Assembly: GCA_904066235.2 (NCBI GenBank) | Contig: CAJFCV020000005.1 | Span: forward strand, 3,219,501-3,283,500 | Direction: 5' to 3' | Source: Bursaphelenchus xylophilus | Lineage: Eukaryota; Nematoda; Chromadorea; Rhabditida; Aphelenchoididae | DNA length: 64,000 nt | Part shown: positions 12,241 to 22,968 of the stretch, one piece after another | Layout of the letters: each line of letters opens with the position of its first letter | Numbering within the stretch: the stretch's first letter is position 1 | Made by a program: the position numbers and the translations under genes | The notes under the pieces: model-generated | The model's database searches: none | Told to the model about the DNA's origin: nothing | What the model saw: the letters and a program-made list of their open reading frames with translations, nothing else

Positions 12241-15200
12241 ATGAGAACATCAAAGGGTTGCGCAATCGTGGCCGCCCCACTCCAAGTGCTTTTCCTTTTC
12301 GTCTACGCCACTCGAGCAGGTGAGGGGTTAATAAAAATCGAATCGTAATTTAATGAGCTGTTTTGCCAAGGTTAATCCGGGATCAAAAACCAAGATTTTT
12401 TTCCTCATTTATGATAGTAAAAAAAAAAACAAAAATCAAAAAAATACTTGTGGTAGTCATGCTATCGACTATGCCTGAATACTCTTCAGTGGACTAAAAT
12501 TTATGAGCATCCTGAAGTCGCTGAAATTTCCTTTCGCAATCAATTAATTCTCAAGTGCCGAACTACAAAAGGAAAAGTCAAGTTAGGCCTTTTCCTGAAT
12601 GGCTTGGTCATTAATTGCGCGAAATTTGATGCTTTTTGGCATTTAGGGAGTTGTTGTGAGCCGAGATTGCAACGAGCCCCTCGGGGAATAATTATTAAAG
12701 AACTGGGGACATAAAAAATCGAGATAAAACTAAAAAATCAAGAATAATGAAGTTAAAAAATAAAAAATTTTTGAGTGCTACCCTTGGATTTTCTTTAAAT
12801 TTTTTACACGCATTGTGACTAGTCTACATGTCAATTCCTAAAAATTTTACGTCGCTCTTTTGAAAGGTCAATCAAGACATTGAAAATTTTTGTCGGCGAG
12901 AGAGTAGAGAAAAAGCGGAGAGCGGCCAGAGCAAAAAGTATTTTTCGGCGGTATCTTTGACAATTTCGCTTGGAAAATAATAATTTTTTGTGGAAATATT
13001 TAACACGGCAGCAGAAATAGAATGTCATTTTTCTAACCTTCAATAAGCCAAAAATTTATCCAATTTTTGCCAACATCCGATCAAAAAATCTCGGTTATTT
13101 CTGCAAAACGCACGCCAAAAATTTTATAAAGATTTAAAAATAAATTAAATCTAAATTTTCCACAATTTTTTTTTTATCAAAATGCCAAAAAATTATTCTC
13201 CAATTTCCAGAAGACACATATCACATCACAAACAGTCGTTTGCCGCATGGGATTCCCTTCGATTCGTGGATAAATCAGACTCAAATCACTGCCGAGGCGA
13301 ATTGCACGCAATGCAGTCCGCCGATTTTTTTGAACCACACGAGTTATGCGGAGGGAGAGGTGATGTTGTTCAAGAATAAGAGGAGTCGGCACAGAGCCAT
13401 CCCGATCATGGGACCGCTGAGTAAGGGGAATTCCAAATTCAACGACGCCCTCACTTTCAAGGAGTGGCTGAAACGGGTATATTCGGAGGAGAAGGGTGAG
13501 TTTTTTTTTGTCAAGATTACTATTGCATATACTTTTTCAAAAAATTTTTTTTTTAAAAATACGACGAATTAAGTCATCATGTTGTCAAATATGCCATAGA
13601 AGGCCCCGGTAACTATATTTTTTATAGTGTTCCGGCCCTATTTTACCTCAATATGACCTTGTAAAAATCCAAATCCGAAAATATCCAGGGGATTTTGCGG
13701 AAGATCCGTTAATTTCGCCGGGATCAAAGGTTACCGCTCGAAATTAATATTCATAGAGGTGTAAACAAACCTTCGAAATAGCAAAGCGATTTTTGAATGG
13801 ATGTAGAATTAAAACATAGTCTTATGAAATCAAAAAAAAAATACAAATGTAATATCCAATGAAATTTTCAGCGGTCAAAGTGAGCGTTCGAACGACGGAT
13901 GTGGTTCGCCCGGTGATGTTGCACTTGCATGCCTCTAGAGATCGATTCCGAGCTCCGATAATCATCCATGCTGACGTTTTTGATAGCCCTAATAGTGCTG
14001 AGGTAAGCCAAGCCGTCTTTTTTTATATTGGACTACTCAAAAACTCGGCACAACGAATCACAAAAAAATCAAAAAAAAACTTTTGTTATAACAAGTTTTT
14101 GTTGTATGAAGGTTTATTTTGACTTGAAAAGACTCCTGTGACCATTGAACTTGTTCGTTATAGAAGGGTTTTGTTGTACAGAGGCTTTTCTGCAATTTTA
14201 TTACCATCAAAAAAATTTTTTTTTAGAAAGCCGTCGACGCCAGTGTATTTATCGACAGTGCGCGAAAATTATTGCCCGAGGCGATAATCTCCATTGGCTG
14301 GACACCAACCGGAGATTATAGTGCAATCAATAAATTGGATTGGAGACAAGTCTTCCGGCTCGTGGAGCTGGTCTACAATTTGGAGCAACCGCTGATTTTG
14401 AATATGAAACTTAATGATGTAAGTGGATTTACGCATACAGTTGTAAAAAACGTACATCCGGGAGGTATCAAAACTGTGGCAAAATACCTCCCTCTCCAAG
14501 TGAAAAAACTCCGATTTCAAAAGCGCGCCCTTCAAATCGGAGTTTTTTCACTTGGAGAGGGAAGCATTTTGCCATATTTTTGATACTTCCCGGATGTAAA
14601 ATGTTACGTTTTTTGCCATTGGATCAGGTCCGCCACTGTATATCCTTCCCTAAAAGACATAACCCTGTATTTTTAGAGCCCTTTTAAACATATTTTACTC
14701 CAACTTTTTCCAGGCAATCCACTCCGCAAAACAATTGGAATGGCTCCTCGGCGCGAGCCGCCCTCAAATCTACCTCGTGATCAAAGGAGAAGTCACTGAT
14801 TTTGTCGACAAATGGGAGCCTCTCGAACACCTGACCGCCCTCGCGTCGGGCCGGAAACTTCTTTTCGACGTGGACGACACTTGGCGCACACGACTTGGGC
14901 ATGTTCTGCCGAATCGGAAAGAAAAACGCGACTTGGACTCGGATCAGTGGAATAATTTGGTGTTCCCCTCGCCGTTCTCGATGCTCTCCACTTCCATTGT
15001 ATCAAATAATGGAGTCGCATTCCTGGGATGGCCAAATAGTCTGGCCATATCGAACAAAAGGATCCATCAATCGCCTTTCAGGCAGAGTGTTAGTGGAAAG
15101 GTAAGGGGAAGATAAAATAATGCTCATTTTATCAAGAGCGACATTCCATTTTGCTTTTTTGTTCTAAAATTGGCATAAATTTAGATTAGAACTCGCTGCA

Positions 15201-16277
15201 ACATATTCCGAATTCTTAGCTCGCGCTTTGCAGGAACCACCGAGATTTTTAGATCAAAAATTGTCAAAAATAAACTCTTTATTACATTACAGTGAGGGAC
15301 CTGATCCAGTGGTAAAAAGCGTACCATTTTGCACCCGGGAAGTATAAAAAACGTGGCAAAATGCCTCCCTCCCCAAGTGAAAAAAACTCCGTTTTGAAGA
15401 GCGCGCCCTTTGCCTTAAAAAAAGAGCTTTTGAAATCGGAGTTTTTTTCACTTGGAGATGGTATTTTGCTACATTTTTTTGATACTTCCAGGATGCAAAA
15501 TGGTAAGTTTCTTGCCACTGGATCAGGTCCGCCACTGTAATGTAATAAAGAGTTAATTTTTGACAATTTTTGGTCTAAAAATCTCGGCGATTCCAGCAAA
15601 GCGCGACATTGTAGTATTAGCGACTATAAAACTGAAAACCGCGATCTTTCTCTGCAAAGCCCGTGCTAGAAATCACTCTCTAGCATCTCCTTAGAATGCT
15701 CTAATAACCTCTCTACTTCCAGGTCCTTTTCCTCGAAAAACGACAAACCCGCGCCATTTCTCCCGCCCGGAAGTCCGGGATGACTCTGGACTTCTTTGAG
15801 ACCGAGCCACATCGTCTTCTCGGTCCGGAAATCCCCCGTTCCATTCGAGTATTCATCGGGTACGACGGCAAGGTCTCCATCGAGAACCGTGAGATCAAAC
15901 GGAGGAAACGAGTGCTGCATGGGTACCGGGAGAGTGCCGTGAGCCGGCTGCCGAAGAGCCCGTGTTACGGGTTCAAAGCGCTGGATCGGAATTTCCGCGT
16001 CGAGTTGGAAGTCTTTACGATCGACTGCCGAGAGGACGTGGAGGAGGGCGAGGACTTTGAGAACAGGGTGTTCAAGGAGTATCGGACATTTATTTCGTTG
16101 GAAGCGCCACCGTTACGATCTCGAAGAGCTCGTTACGTGGCTGTGGGGAAAAGTGGCGACGGAGCTATCGACTTTTTGGTGCAAGAGCTTCGTCACAGCA
16201 GCTCGTCGATATTGCAAACGCCCATGGCTTGGATTACATTGTTATTTGTGTATTTATCGGTTCGGTTATTGGCTTGA
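12241..16277 (+). CDS. mnr-1: Menorin / FAM151 family protein (MNR-1-like)
   Basis: Six exons in consistent phase: 12241-12319, 13211-13495, 13872-14002, 14227-14418, 14714-15100 and 15723-16277, giving ~542 residues. It has an N-terminal signal peptide, the DUF2181/menorin core (RAPIIIHADVF, LPEAIISIGWTP, EQPLILNMKLND, LEWLLGASRPQIYL, matching the FAM151 pattern 'PIWLNADI..., YP.ATLSPGWT, LLSQS..YSLTLW') and a hydrophobic C-terminus (MAWITLLFVYLSVRLLA) after Ser-rich residues, suggesting a GPI or membrane anchor. In C. elegans MNR-1 acts from the skin with SAX-7/L1CAM, LECT-2 and DMA-1 to pattern PVD dendrites; the same role here is inferred. The introns hold two Tc1-like foldback elements. 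The gene is convergent with the exosome gene, only ~130 bases apart. Confidence 0.88.
14438..14638. mobile_element. Tc1-like foldback MITE, CAGTGGCGGACC family, copy 2 (left end deleted)
   Basis: It lies in menorin intron 4. The right end is intact (GGATCAGGTCCGCCACTG, then TA). On the left only CAG remains before TTGTAAAAAACGTACATCC, so ~20 bases of the terminal repeat are lost. TA flanks both sides. The inner arms AAAAAACTCCGATTT and AAATCGGAGTTTTTTC pair around GCGCGCCCTT. Confidence 0.8.
15219..15608. repeat. Palindrome split at its centre by a MITE
   Basis: The left arm 15219-15289 (CGCGCTTTGCAGGAACCACC, GAGATTTTTAGATC, AACTCTTTATTACATTA) and the right arm 15538-15608 (TAATGTAATAAAGAGTT, GGTCTAAAAATCTCGGC, AGCAAAGCGCG) are reverse complements. 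They form one short hairpin element in menorin intron 5, interrupted exactly at its axis by the TA-flanked element 15290-15537. The arms resemble the core of the ~450-bp foldback family. Confidence 0.8.
15290..15537. mobile_element. Tc1-like foldback MITE, CAGTGGCGGACC family, copy 3
   Basis: CAGTGAGGGACCTGATCC at the left and GATCAGGTCCGCCACTG at the right, with TA on both sides. The arms GCACCCGGGAAGTAT and ATACTTCCAGGATGC pair. It is inserted at the symmetry axis of an older palindrome. Confidence 0.85.
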
Positions 16278-16410
16278 ATTTTGGATAGAATTGTAATATA
16301 ATAAATGCTAGCTGACTCAAAAAAAAAAAAAATAAAAATATTTTTTTTTAAAGTTTATCAACAAAAAACAAGTGAAAATCAACAAAAAACTCATCCAAAA
16401 TCTTACAAAC

Positions 16411-17862
16411 TCATTCCATATCCTCGCTTTGAACTCTTCCTTCCTTTTGTACTGTTTCGAGAATCCCAAGGACCTTCTTTGTGTTCTCCATCGCCTTTTC
16501 GTACACTGATTTTCGCAAATCTTTGGTCAAATCGGATGTAATTCCAGCTTGCCAAAGGAAAATGTTGCCGGTTTCGGAGAGGATAACATCGAACCTGGGC
16601 TCAATCAGGTCGATACAATGAGATGGAGGATCCACGAGGAGAATTGGCTAAAATAAAAAATATTTTGAAACTTATTGGATAAGCTGCATGAATAATATAA
16701 AATAATATCGGAATTCTTATCTCGCATCATATTTAACTTCATTTTTAAGTAAACACATCCTAGTTTAGCTCATTTATTATAGAAATAATCCAAAAATTGA
16801 ACAAATTTTCATGAATTTTAAAGTCTAATTTTTGGTCATGTACAATATAAAAATTGTGCGCTAGATCAAAAGAGCCTGGTCAATGAGATCTCAAACTTTC
16901 ACAGATCACTCAAAATGCTTCTAGCTATCAGCTTTATCCCCGTTAGACTCATACGCATCCTCCTTTAATTCTAATAAATACTTTTTTCCTCCCCGATCAT
17001 TAACAACTTTTACCCCGCTTCCGAAAAAACCCCAACTTCACCTCATCATCATCCTGATCCTTGAACATCGATAGTCCCGTATAAACCAGCCGATTCCTTA
17101 ATTGCACTTGAATTAGGTTCTCAGTATCAAAAACAAATCGTGACCGCTCCTTGACAACTGCTCCTTGCTTAAATTTCGCCTCCAAGTCCTCAATATCCGT
17201 CGAATCCACCGAAGTTTTCGGGATTTTTGTGTTGTTGATAGCTGCTTGAACTGCTAGAAAGACCGGCCCGAGAAGAAATCCATCGCATGTGTTGATTGTG
17301 ATGGTCAAGATCAACTGAATCTGATACTCCGCATCGAAAGTAAGAGATTTCGGATCAACAAAAATGTGCTTCCTCGCAAATTCGGTGAGGATCGCGCGGC
17401 AAAAGTCGAATTCTTTCTGAAAAGGAAGACTTGACATCAATTCGAAAAAACGAATTTCTTGGACCATGTATAATATAAAAACTTCAATTTTTAGTCAAAA
17501 ACAACTAAATATATAAGTCCTCCATTCATAGCTTCTTCCTTATACTTCCTCACACCTAAACCAAGAAAAAAATCGAGAAATTGACTTACTTTTGGCACCG
17601 CATTACTCTTTTCGAATCTGAATCGTATACACTGCAATGGATCATAATACCCGGCCTTCGGTATCACCGTGCAAGACAATGTGCAGCCATTATGTTGAAC
17701 GTACGACGATCCCGCGGCATTTTGATCAAGCCCGACTCTGACCAGGTATGGCCGTTCCGCATCCGTTTCTCGTCCATCTTCATAGATTCCGGCGACAAAA
17801 AACTCCTTGTAGAAGTCCAAGCCTTCAATTTCTTTGAGCAGGGCGCTATTTAGCGTTGTCAT
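16411..17862 (-). CDS. Exosome core subunit, RNase PH fold (EXOSC8/Rrp43-like)
   Basis: Three exons on the minus strand: 17862-17590, 17416-17042 and 16647-16411, all phase 0, giving ~294 residues against 276 for human EXOSC8. The N-terminus LDFYKEFF...YEDGRE has the family's DGR(E/P) signature. The middle has QIQLILTITINTCDGFLLGPVFLAVQAAI, matching '[23 protein letters not shown]'; after KIP it continues to PILLVDPPSHCID, matching 'LLIVDPT'. The catalytic residues of bacterial RNase PH are not evident, as expected for a ring subunit that is structural in animals. The second intron needs a GTGAAG donor to keep frame. EXOSC7/Rrp42 is the alternative assignment. The divergent sequence lowers certainty on the exact subunit. 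Confidence 0.7.
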
Positions 17863-18784
17863 TGGGGCTAAATAGAGATCTATGACTCAATTTATGAGCT
17901 GTGAGATCAAAAAATAAATTTATTTCCTCGAATTCCAAAAAATTTCTACTTGCAACAGAATGCCAAGAAAAGTTGGCATTCGTCGTTTTCGTGGTGGGAC
18001 GCAGACTGTACAGTACAAGTACCGAAAAAATCATTACCAAAGCCTAGGCCTTTGAAATCTCAGTAAAATACAGTAATACCGAGCCAAAAATTTCTACATT
18101 ACACCTGAAATTTGCTCTTGAAAACATGATCTTAACTAAAAATGCCGTTTCGATCGCAAAAAAATCATTTGTTTTACGGTAAATCCCTTACACATTGACT
18201 TTTCAAGTGAAAAAGTTAAAAATACAGTGCACCCTAAACAACCTTTGATTTATCGCCCAATCTCGTTGATCTTCCTGATTCCAAATAAACACTTGAAACT
18301 TTTTTGGCCGTTCCGTAAATATTTACAATGTTTATATCGCCTAATATACACTGACATGATATATAATCAGAAAGAATCTCTGCGAAAATCGTATTTTTTG
18401 TCCTTTTTGAAGCTGCGTGTAAGTAACAATTTTGATCATCGAAAATTTTATTTTCAAAATTTTTGAAAAAGCCCATTAAATGGGGCCAATTTGAATTTTT
18501 TAGCTATTGAAAAGCGAATTTAAAGGTGCGATGATAAGCAAAAATTCATCAAAGATTCGGGAGGCAAAGTTCAGTATTCGTATTTTTATCAAATTTTGTT
18601 TGTTATTGTGAGTTCTGAGGTTATTTTTTGGGCATTTTTTTGTTAATTTTCGGATATTTTCACGCTAAAAATGTAGCATAACTTTTTGGAAAATTCTAGG
18701 CTTAATTCGCCCCAAATTTTTATCAAATTTCATTTATCCTATTTCTTTCTAATCCCAATTTTTAACACCTTTTTTCAGTTAATT
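17863..18784. other. Intergenic region between divergent genes
   Basis: AT-rich sequence between the start codons of the exosome gene (-) and the first Fn1-like gene (+), so it should hold both promoters. A TTTTTTCAG acceptor ends at 18778, six bases before the Fn1-like ATG. No repeat family could be recognised. Confidence 0.4.
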
Positions 18785-19084
18785 ATGAAGACCGTCTTCA
18801 CTGTCCTCCTTCTCGTCGCTCTCTCCGCCGCCGCTTTGGCCGAGCTGATGTGCGAAGAGAATGGGAAAAAGTTCCGGAATGGGCAAGAATGGACAGCCAA
18901 TAAGAACTTCCTGAAGACCTGCGTTGTGCATGATATGGGCTGGGAAACGAAAATCATCGCCTGTCTGAACCCCTCGACCAAGCAGAGGATCCCGGTGGGC
19001 TCCAGTGTTGTCAATGGCAAATACAGAATCCGTTGTGAGCGAAGCGAGGATGGAGGAGTTTCTATTCGATCCGGACCGGCCTAA
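18785..19084 (+). CDS. Secreted single-domain MIG-18-like fibronectin type I protein
   Basis: Single exon, 99 residues. The signal peptide MKTVFTVLLLVALSAAALA is followed by one domain: C-x5-GKKFRNGQEW...FLKTC..HDMGWETKIIAC...IPVGSSVV...YRIRCERSEDGGVSIRS. This is the nematode 'abnormal cell migration protein 18-like Fn1' pattern: four Cys, a Trp after a Gly-rich turn, and a final D/NGxVS(x)R strand. C. elegans MIG-18 is a secreted matrix protein acting with the MIG-17 ADAMTS protease in gonad-cell migration. A matrix role here is inferred from the family. The start is supported by the TTTTTTCAG acceptor six bases upstream. Poly(A)-like AATAAAATAA follows the stop. Confidence 0.8.
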   Translation: MKTVFTVLLLVALSAAALAELMCEENGKKFRNGQEWTANKNFLKTCVVHDMGWETKIIACLNPSTKQRIPVGSSVVNGKYRIRCERSEDGGVSIRSGPA

Positions 19085-19160
19085 ATTTCATTAAACAGAG
19101 GAATGTAATAAAATAATTGATAAATTGAGTAAAATTTAAGTAAAAATGTTTTTTCAATTG

Positions 19161-19608
19161 ACAACTGGAAGTACCCCAAGTGCAACGCTCAGATTTTCTT
19201 TAAATTTGGCACACATGTTGCACATAGACTAACTATCAATTCCTGAAAGTTTTAGCTCACTCTTTGCAAGCGCCACCGAGATATTGAACTATCTTTGCCG
19301 CCGAGAGAGTACGCTAAATTCGGAGAGCGGTCACAGAGAAAAGCACTTTTTGGCCATAACTTTGCTTGATTCGCTCGGAAAAAATTGATTTTTTGTGGAA
19401 ACATTACCCTTATCAGTAGAAATTGGTATAAAACTTTACGTGCCGAAATTCGCCAAAAAGTCTCAAATTTTTGCCGACTTTCTATTGAAAAATCTCGGTT
19501 GTTTCTGCAAAGCGCGAACTAATATTCTCGCATATATTTTGGTAGAGATTATGCTTAACTTGTGCCAAGTTTTATCAAAATCTAAGCGTCACAATTGGGG
19601 TATTTACC
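19161..19608. repeat. ~450-bp foldback repeat, copy A (diverged)
   Basis: It begins ACAACTGGAAGTACCCCAAG and ends with AAGCGTCACAATTGGGGTA, complementary to the start. Internal landmarks of the family are present: GAGAGAGTACGCTAAA, GGAGAGCGGTCA, TTTTTGGCCATAACTTTG and TCTCGGTTGTTTCTGCAAAG. Located between the first two Fn1-like genes. Confidence 0.7.
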
Positions 19609-20014
19609 ATGTGAATTTTGAATATTTTTTTTCGTTCCATTGGTAACGGGAACTGATTATACATAATACAGTCAAATTTCTGTAAAACGATCTCATCGGA
19701 CCAAAAAAAATTTCTCATTTCTTTTGTCCAATCGACAGAGACGTGTGGGTGCTGCAAATGTTAAACAGAAGTCATCTAATTACATTCAAAAAACTGATTA
19801 AGATTCGAACATAGGGCATCAATTGGTATTCGAATTGGTGTTAATGTCTTTTTCGATTAGAGATTTTATAATAAAATCTTTTATTTTACATTATATCACA
19901 TTTTGTGTTCAGTCGGAGCCATTGTTACCGGGGATTCAATTGTTTTAGTATAGAAAAATCTCTATACAATTGATGGTTGCAGTATGTAGTATAAAAATAT
20001 ACTATATAAATATA

Positions 20015-20233
20015 CAGTGGCTAACCTGATCCAGTAGCAAGAAACGTGCCATTTTGCATCCGGGAAGTATCAAAAAATGCGGCAAAATACCTCCCTCTCC
20101 AAGTGAAAAAACTCCGATTTCAAAAGCCCGCCCGAGTTTTATAGTTTGAGAGGGGAGGCATTTTGCCACATTTTTTGATACTTCCCGGATGCAAAATGAT
20201 ACGTTTTTTTCCACTGGATCAGGTCCGCCACTA
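20015..20233. mobile_element. Tc1-like foldback MITE, CAGTGGCGGACC family, copy 4
   Basis: The left end is CAGTGGCTAACCTGATCC after TA. The right end is GGATCAGGTCCGCCACTA followed by TA. The inner arms GCATCCGGGAAGTATCAAAA and the complement before 20200 pair. Located upstream of the second Fn1-like gene. Confidence 0.8.
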
Positions 20234-20559
20234 TACAACGAAACCCTTGGATAACGTATAAAAGTTTTTAGACCTTTTAGAAGGATAAAGTTATGTCTTA
20301 TTTTACTACGTAAAATGGCAAATTTTTGTAGCTTCTTCAAAAGGAACGACTTTTTTTGACCAAAGAAAAATGTATCAGGATGCATTTTACATGTATTTTA
20401 GAACGCATTGAGATGATTTTCTTTGCCTCATGACCTGGTCCGTGAACAACAATGAGAAGAGGTTCCACTGTATATTTAATTTTGCTATGTAATCCAATGT
20501 TTCATTAAACAAATTACATTTTTTCCAGCTTTGTTAACCTCCAAAATTTTCAGTAAGAA

Positions 20560-20982
20560 ATGTCGCATCTTCAAACCTTCTCCCTTTTGGCCTGCATTTT
20601 CGTTCTAGCCAGCGCCGGCATTGAAGAATACGAGGAAATGTCGGGTAGTCTTGATGGCTCCGCCGAGGCAATTGAAGAAGCCCTGAGCCCCGAAAAACTC
20701 AAGCCCTTGGAAGGCTGTACAGTGAACGGGAAGGTCTACAAGGACGGCGAAACCTTTCTGTCCAATGGGAATTTCATCAAGAGATGTAGAGTTGTGGACT
20801 TGGGCTTCCGCACCGAGATCGTCGCCTGTGTTTTGCGCAAGATGAAGAAGAGACTGGGTGTGGGCAGATCGGCCACATACGGAGGATTCAAATATAGCTG
20901 CAAAAAGAGTGGCGACGGCATCGTAACATTGGAGGCGGTGTATCAGGGAAGTGGAAGAGGGCCGCAAAACGAATACGATTAA
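20560..20982 (+). CDS. Secreted single-domain MIG-18-like fibronectin type I protein with acidic N-terminal extension
   Basis: Single exon, 140 residues. Signal peptide MSHLQTFSLLACIFVLASAG, then an acidic linker (IEEYEEMSGSLDG.AEAIEEALSPEKL), then one Fn1-like domain: C-VNGKVYKDGETF...FIKRC..VDLGFRTEIVAC..RKMKKRLGVG...YGGFKYSCKKSGDGIVTLEAV. Cys spacing matches the neighbouring paralogues, but the usual Trp after the Gly turn is Phe. A short basic tail follows (SGRGPQNEYD). The ATTTTCAG acceptor a few bases before the ATG fits trans-splicing. It is the middle member of a three-gene tandem cluster; function is inferred only from the family. Confidence 0.78.
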   Translation: MSHLQTFSLLACIFVLASAGIEEYEEMSGSLDGSAEAIEEALSPEKLKPLEGCTVNGKVYKDGETFLSNGNFIKRCRVVDLGFRTEIVACVLRKMKKRLGVGRSATYGGFKYSCKKSGDGIVTLEAVYQGSGRGPQNEYD

Positions 20983-21123
20983 AAATGCAAGAATGTGATT
21001 ACACAATTGTGATGAAAATGATTTTTTTGATAAAGGTTTTTTACAAGGGAAGCGTTCAAAGAAGGACAATCAAATGTTATTGAAATTTGGCACACACACA
21101 ATGTGCCACATAGCATACTATGT

Positions 21124-21377
21124 AGTGACGGGCCTAATTCAGTGGCAAAAAAGTATCATTTTGCATCCGGGAAGTATCAAAAAATGTGGCAAAATGCCTC
21201 CCTCTCCAAGCAAAAAAGCTCCGTTTTGAAGAGCGCGCCATTTCCCTCACACAAAGAGCTTCTGAATTTCTGAAATCGGAGTTTTTTCACTTGGAGAGGG
21301 AGGTATTCTGCCACATTTGTGATGCTTCCGGATGCAAAATGGCACGTTTTTTTGCCACTGGATCAGATCCGCCACTG
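21124..21377. mobile_element. Tc1-like foldback MITE, CAGTGGCGGACC family, copy 5
   Basis: Left GTGACGGGCCTAATTCAGTG after TA; right GATCAGATCCGCCACTG before TA. The arms GCATCCGGGAAGTATC and GATGCTTCCGGATGC pair, as do the inner GAAAAA(A)CTCCG-type arms. Confidence 0.78.
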
Positions 21378-21532
21378 TATCAGTTTCTCTCAAAAATTGT
21401 GGCACCGTTATGTAATATGCAGCCGATCAACGAAATTTGCCGGAAAAAGCAGAGCGTGCGTAGACAATATTCCAGCAAAAAAGTCAACGTATAGCCAGCC
21501 GACTCTCCTTACTTACATTTTATTATTTACTA

Positions 21533-21708
21533 CTCCGTTCGTAAAGTCGCTGGGGTGATTTTTGGCGTTGTGCAGAAAAACTCAGCGTGCCAGCGACAGC
21601 CCAAAAAAAAGCCTATTGCACGGTGCAAAAAGCAACAAATTGCACAGTGCATAGTGATATTTGTTTTCCCACAATACCGCCGAAATCACAGCGACTTTGC
21701 GAACGGAC
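21533..21708. mobile_element. 176-bp TA-flanked MITE, TCCGTTCGCAAAGTCGCTG family, copy 1
   Basis: The left end CTCCGTTCGTAAAGTCGCTG and the right end CAGCGACTTTGCGAACGGAC are complementary, with TA on both sides. The interior carries self-complementary TTGCACGGTGCAA and TGCACAGTGCA motifs. A second copy forms the outer element at 60216-60671. Confidence 0.85.
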
Positions 21709-21724
21709 TAGGATACGTATTTAA

Positions 21725-22964
21725 CCCTTTCCGGACGAGTCGGCACGTACTGGTAAAAATGAAAGAGGGTACCCTACTGAGTAGCGGCATAATAGTGGTT
21801 CAGCCCATCGAAGCGTTATTTGGGACTTATGACAAAAAATGTCCTAAAAAGTACCCCCATTTGACATATCACTTTTAAAATTTTTGCGACAAGCTGTAGA
21901 TCGGAAACTACCCCTAAATTAAAGTCGAGGAGTCCTAGTATCGTTACATCCAAGAACTGTCCAAATCGGAGCACTATGGGATTTGTTATCGATTTTTGGA
22001 AATTGAATTTTTAATTTTGGTCAATTTTGGACCTAAAATCAAGTATATCTTCCGCCGGTATCAACCATTTCGATCAAAATGTGGTTTTTCCGAATCTATT
22101 GTGATGCTAGCTTCTTCCTAGAATATTTCCAGAAAAACCCTACGAGGCGTATTTCTGTAAAACGCGGAAACGTTGAAAGTTTAAAGGTTTGATCGTATAA
22201 AATGTCGCCGCGAGCCGCGAAGGGGCGGGCGCAGCTTGAAACGAGAAAATAATAATTTTTTCTTCGAGAAATATTATTTTAGTGTCGAAAAGCTGATTTC
22301 AACACGAAATACAGGCAGAAATAGCACGCAAACATTACATAAATGTCATTTTTATATTTTTACTCTGTTTTCAGGCAATTTCAATCGATTTTAATTTGGT
22401 TTCACGCTAAAATCAAACTTCCCGAAAAATTTAAAAATATTTTCTGGTTTCGAGCTGCGCCCGTCCCTTCTCGGCTCGCGGCGACATTTTATACGATCAA
22501 ACCTTTACACTTTCAACATTTCCGCATTTTACAGAAATATGCCTCGTAGGTTTTTTCTGGAAATATTCTAGTAAGAAGCTAGCATCACAATAGATTCGGA
22601 AAACCCACATTTGGAACGAAATGGTTGATACCGGCGGAAGATATACTTGATTTTAGGTCCAAAATTGACCAAAATTAAAAATTCAATTTCCAAAAATCGA
22701 TAACAAATCCCATAGTGCTTCGATTTGGACAGTTCTTGGATGTAACAATACTATGACTCCTCGACCTTAATTTAGGGGTAGTTTCCGATCTATAGCTTGT
22801 CGCAAAAATTTTAAAAGTGATATGTCAAATGGGGGTACTTTTTAGGACATTTTTTGTCATAAGTCCCAAATAACGCTTCGATGGGCTGAACCACTATTAT
22901 GCCGCTACTCAGTAGGGTACCCTCTTTCATTTTTACCAGTACGTGCCGACTCGTCCGGAAAGGG
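21725..22964. mobile_element. 1.24-kb piggyBac-type foldback element flanked by TTAA
   Basis: It starts CCCTTTCCGGACGAGTCGGC and ends with the exact complement, GCCGACTCGTCCGGAAAGGG. TTAA lies on both sides (21721-21724 and 22965-22968), the target duplication typical of piggyBac elements. The arms remain complementary for ~500 bases (GGGGGTACTTTTTAGGACAT, CCGGCGGAAGATATACTTGA, CGCGGCGACATTTTATACGA and partners) around a ~215-base centre near 22240-22455. No transposase reading frame; non-autonomous. Confidence 0.9.
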
Positions 22965-22968
22965 TTAA

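Noticed and set aside
20002..20385. Long minus-strand open frame over 20.0-20.4 kb
   Set aside because: It runs through a Tc1-like foldback element; the same peptide pieces (CIREVSKNVAKCLP) recur at every copy of that MITE, so it is repeat sequence, not a gene.
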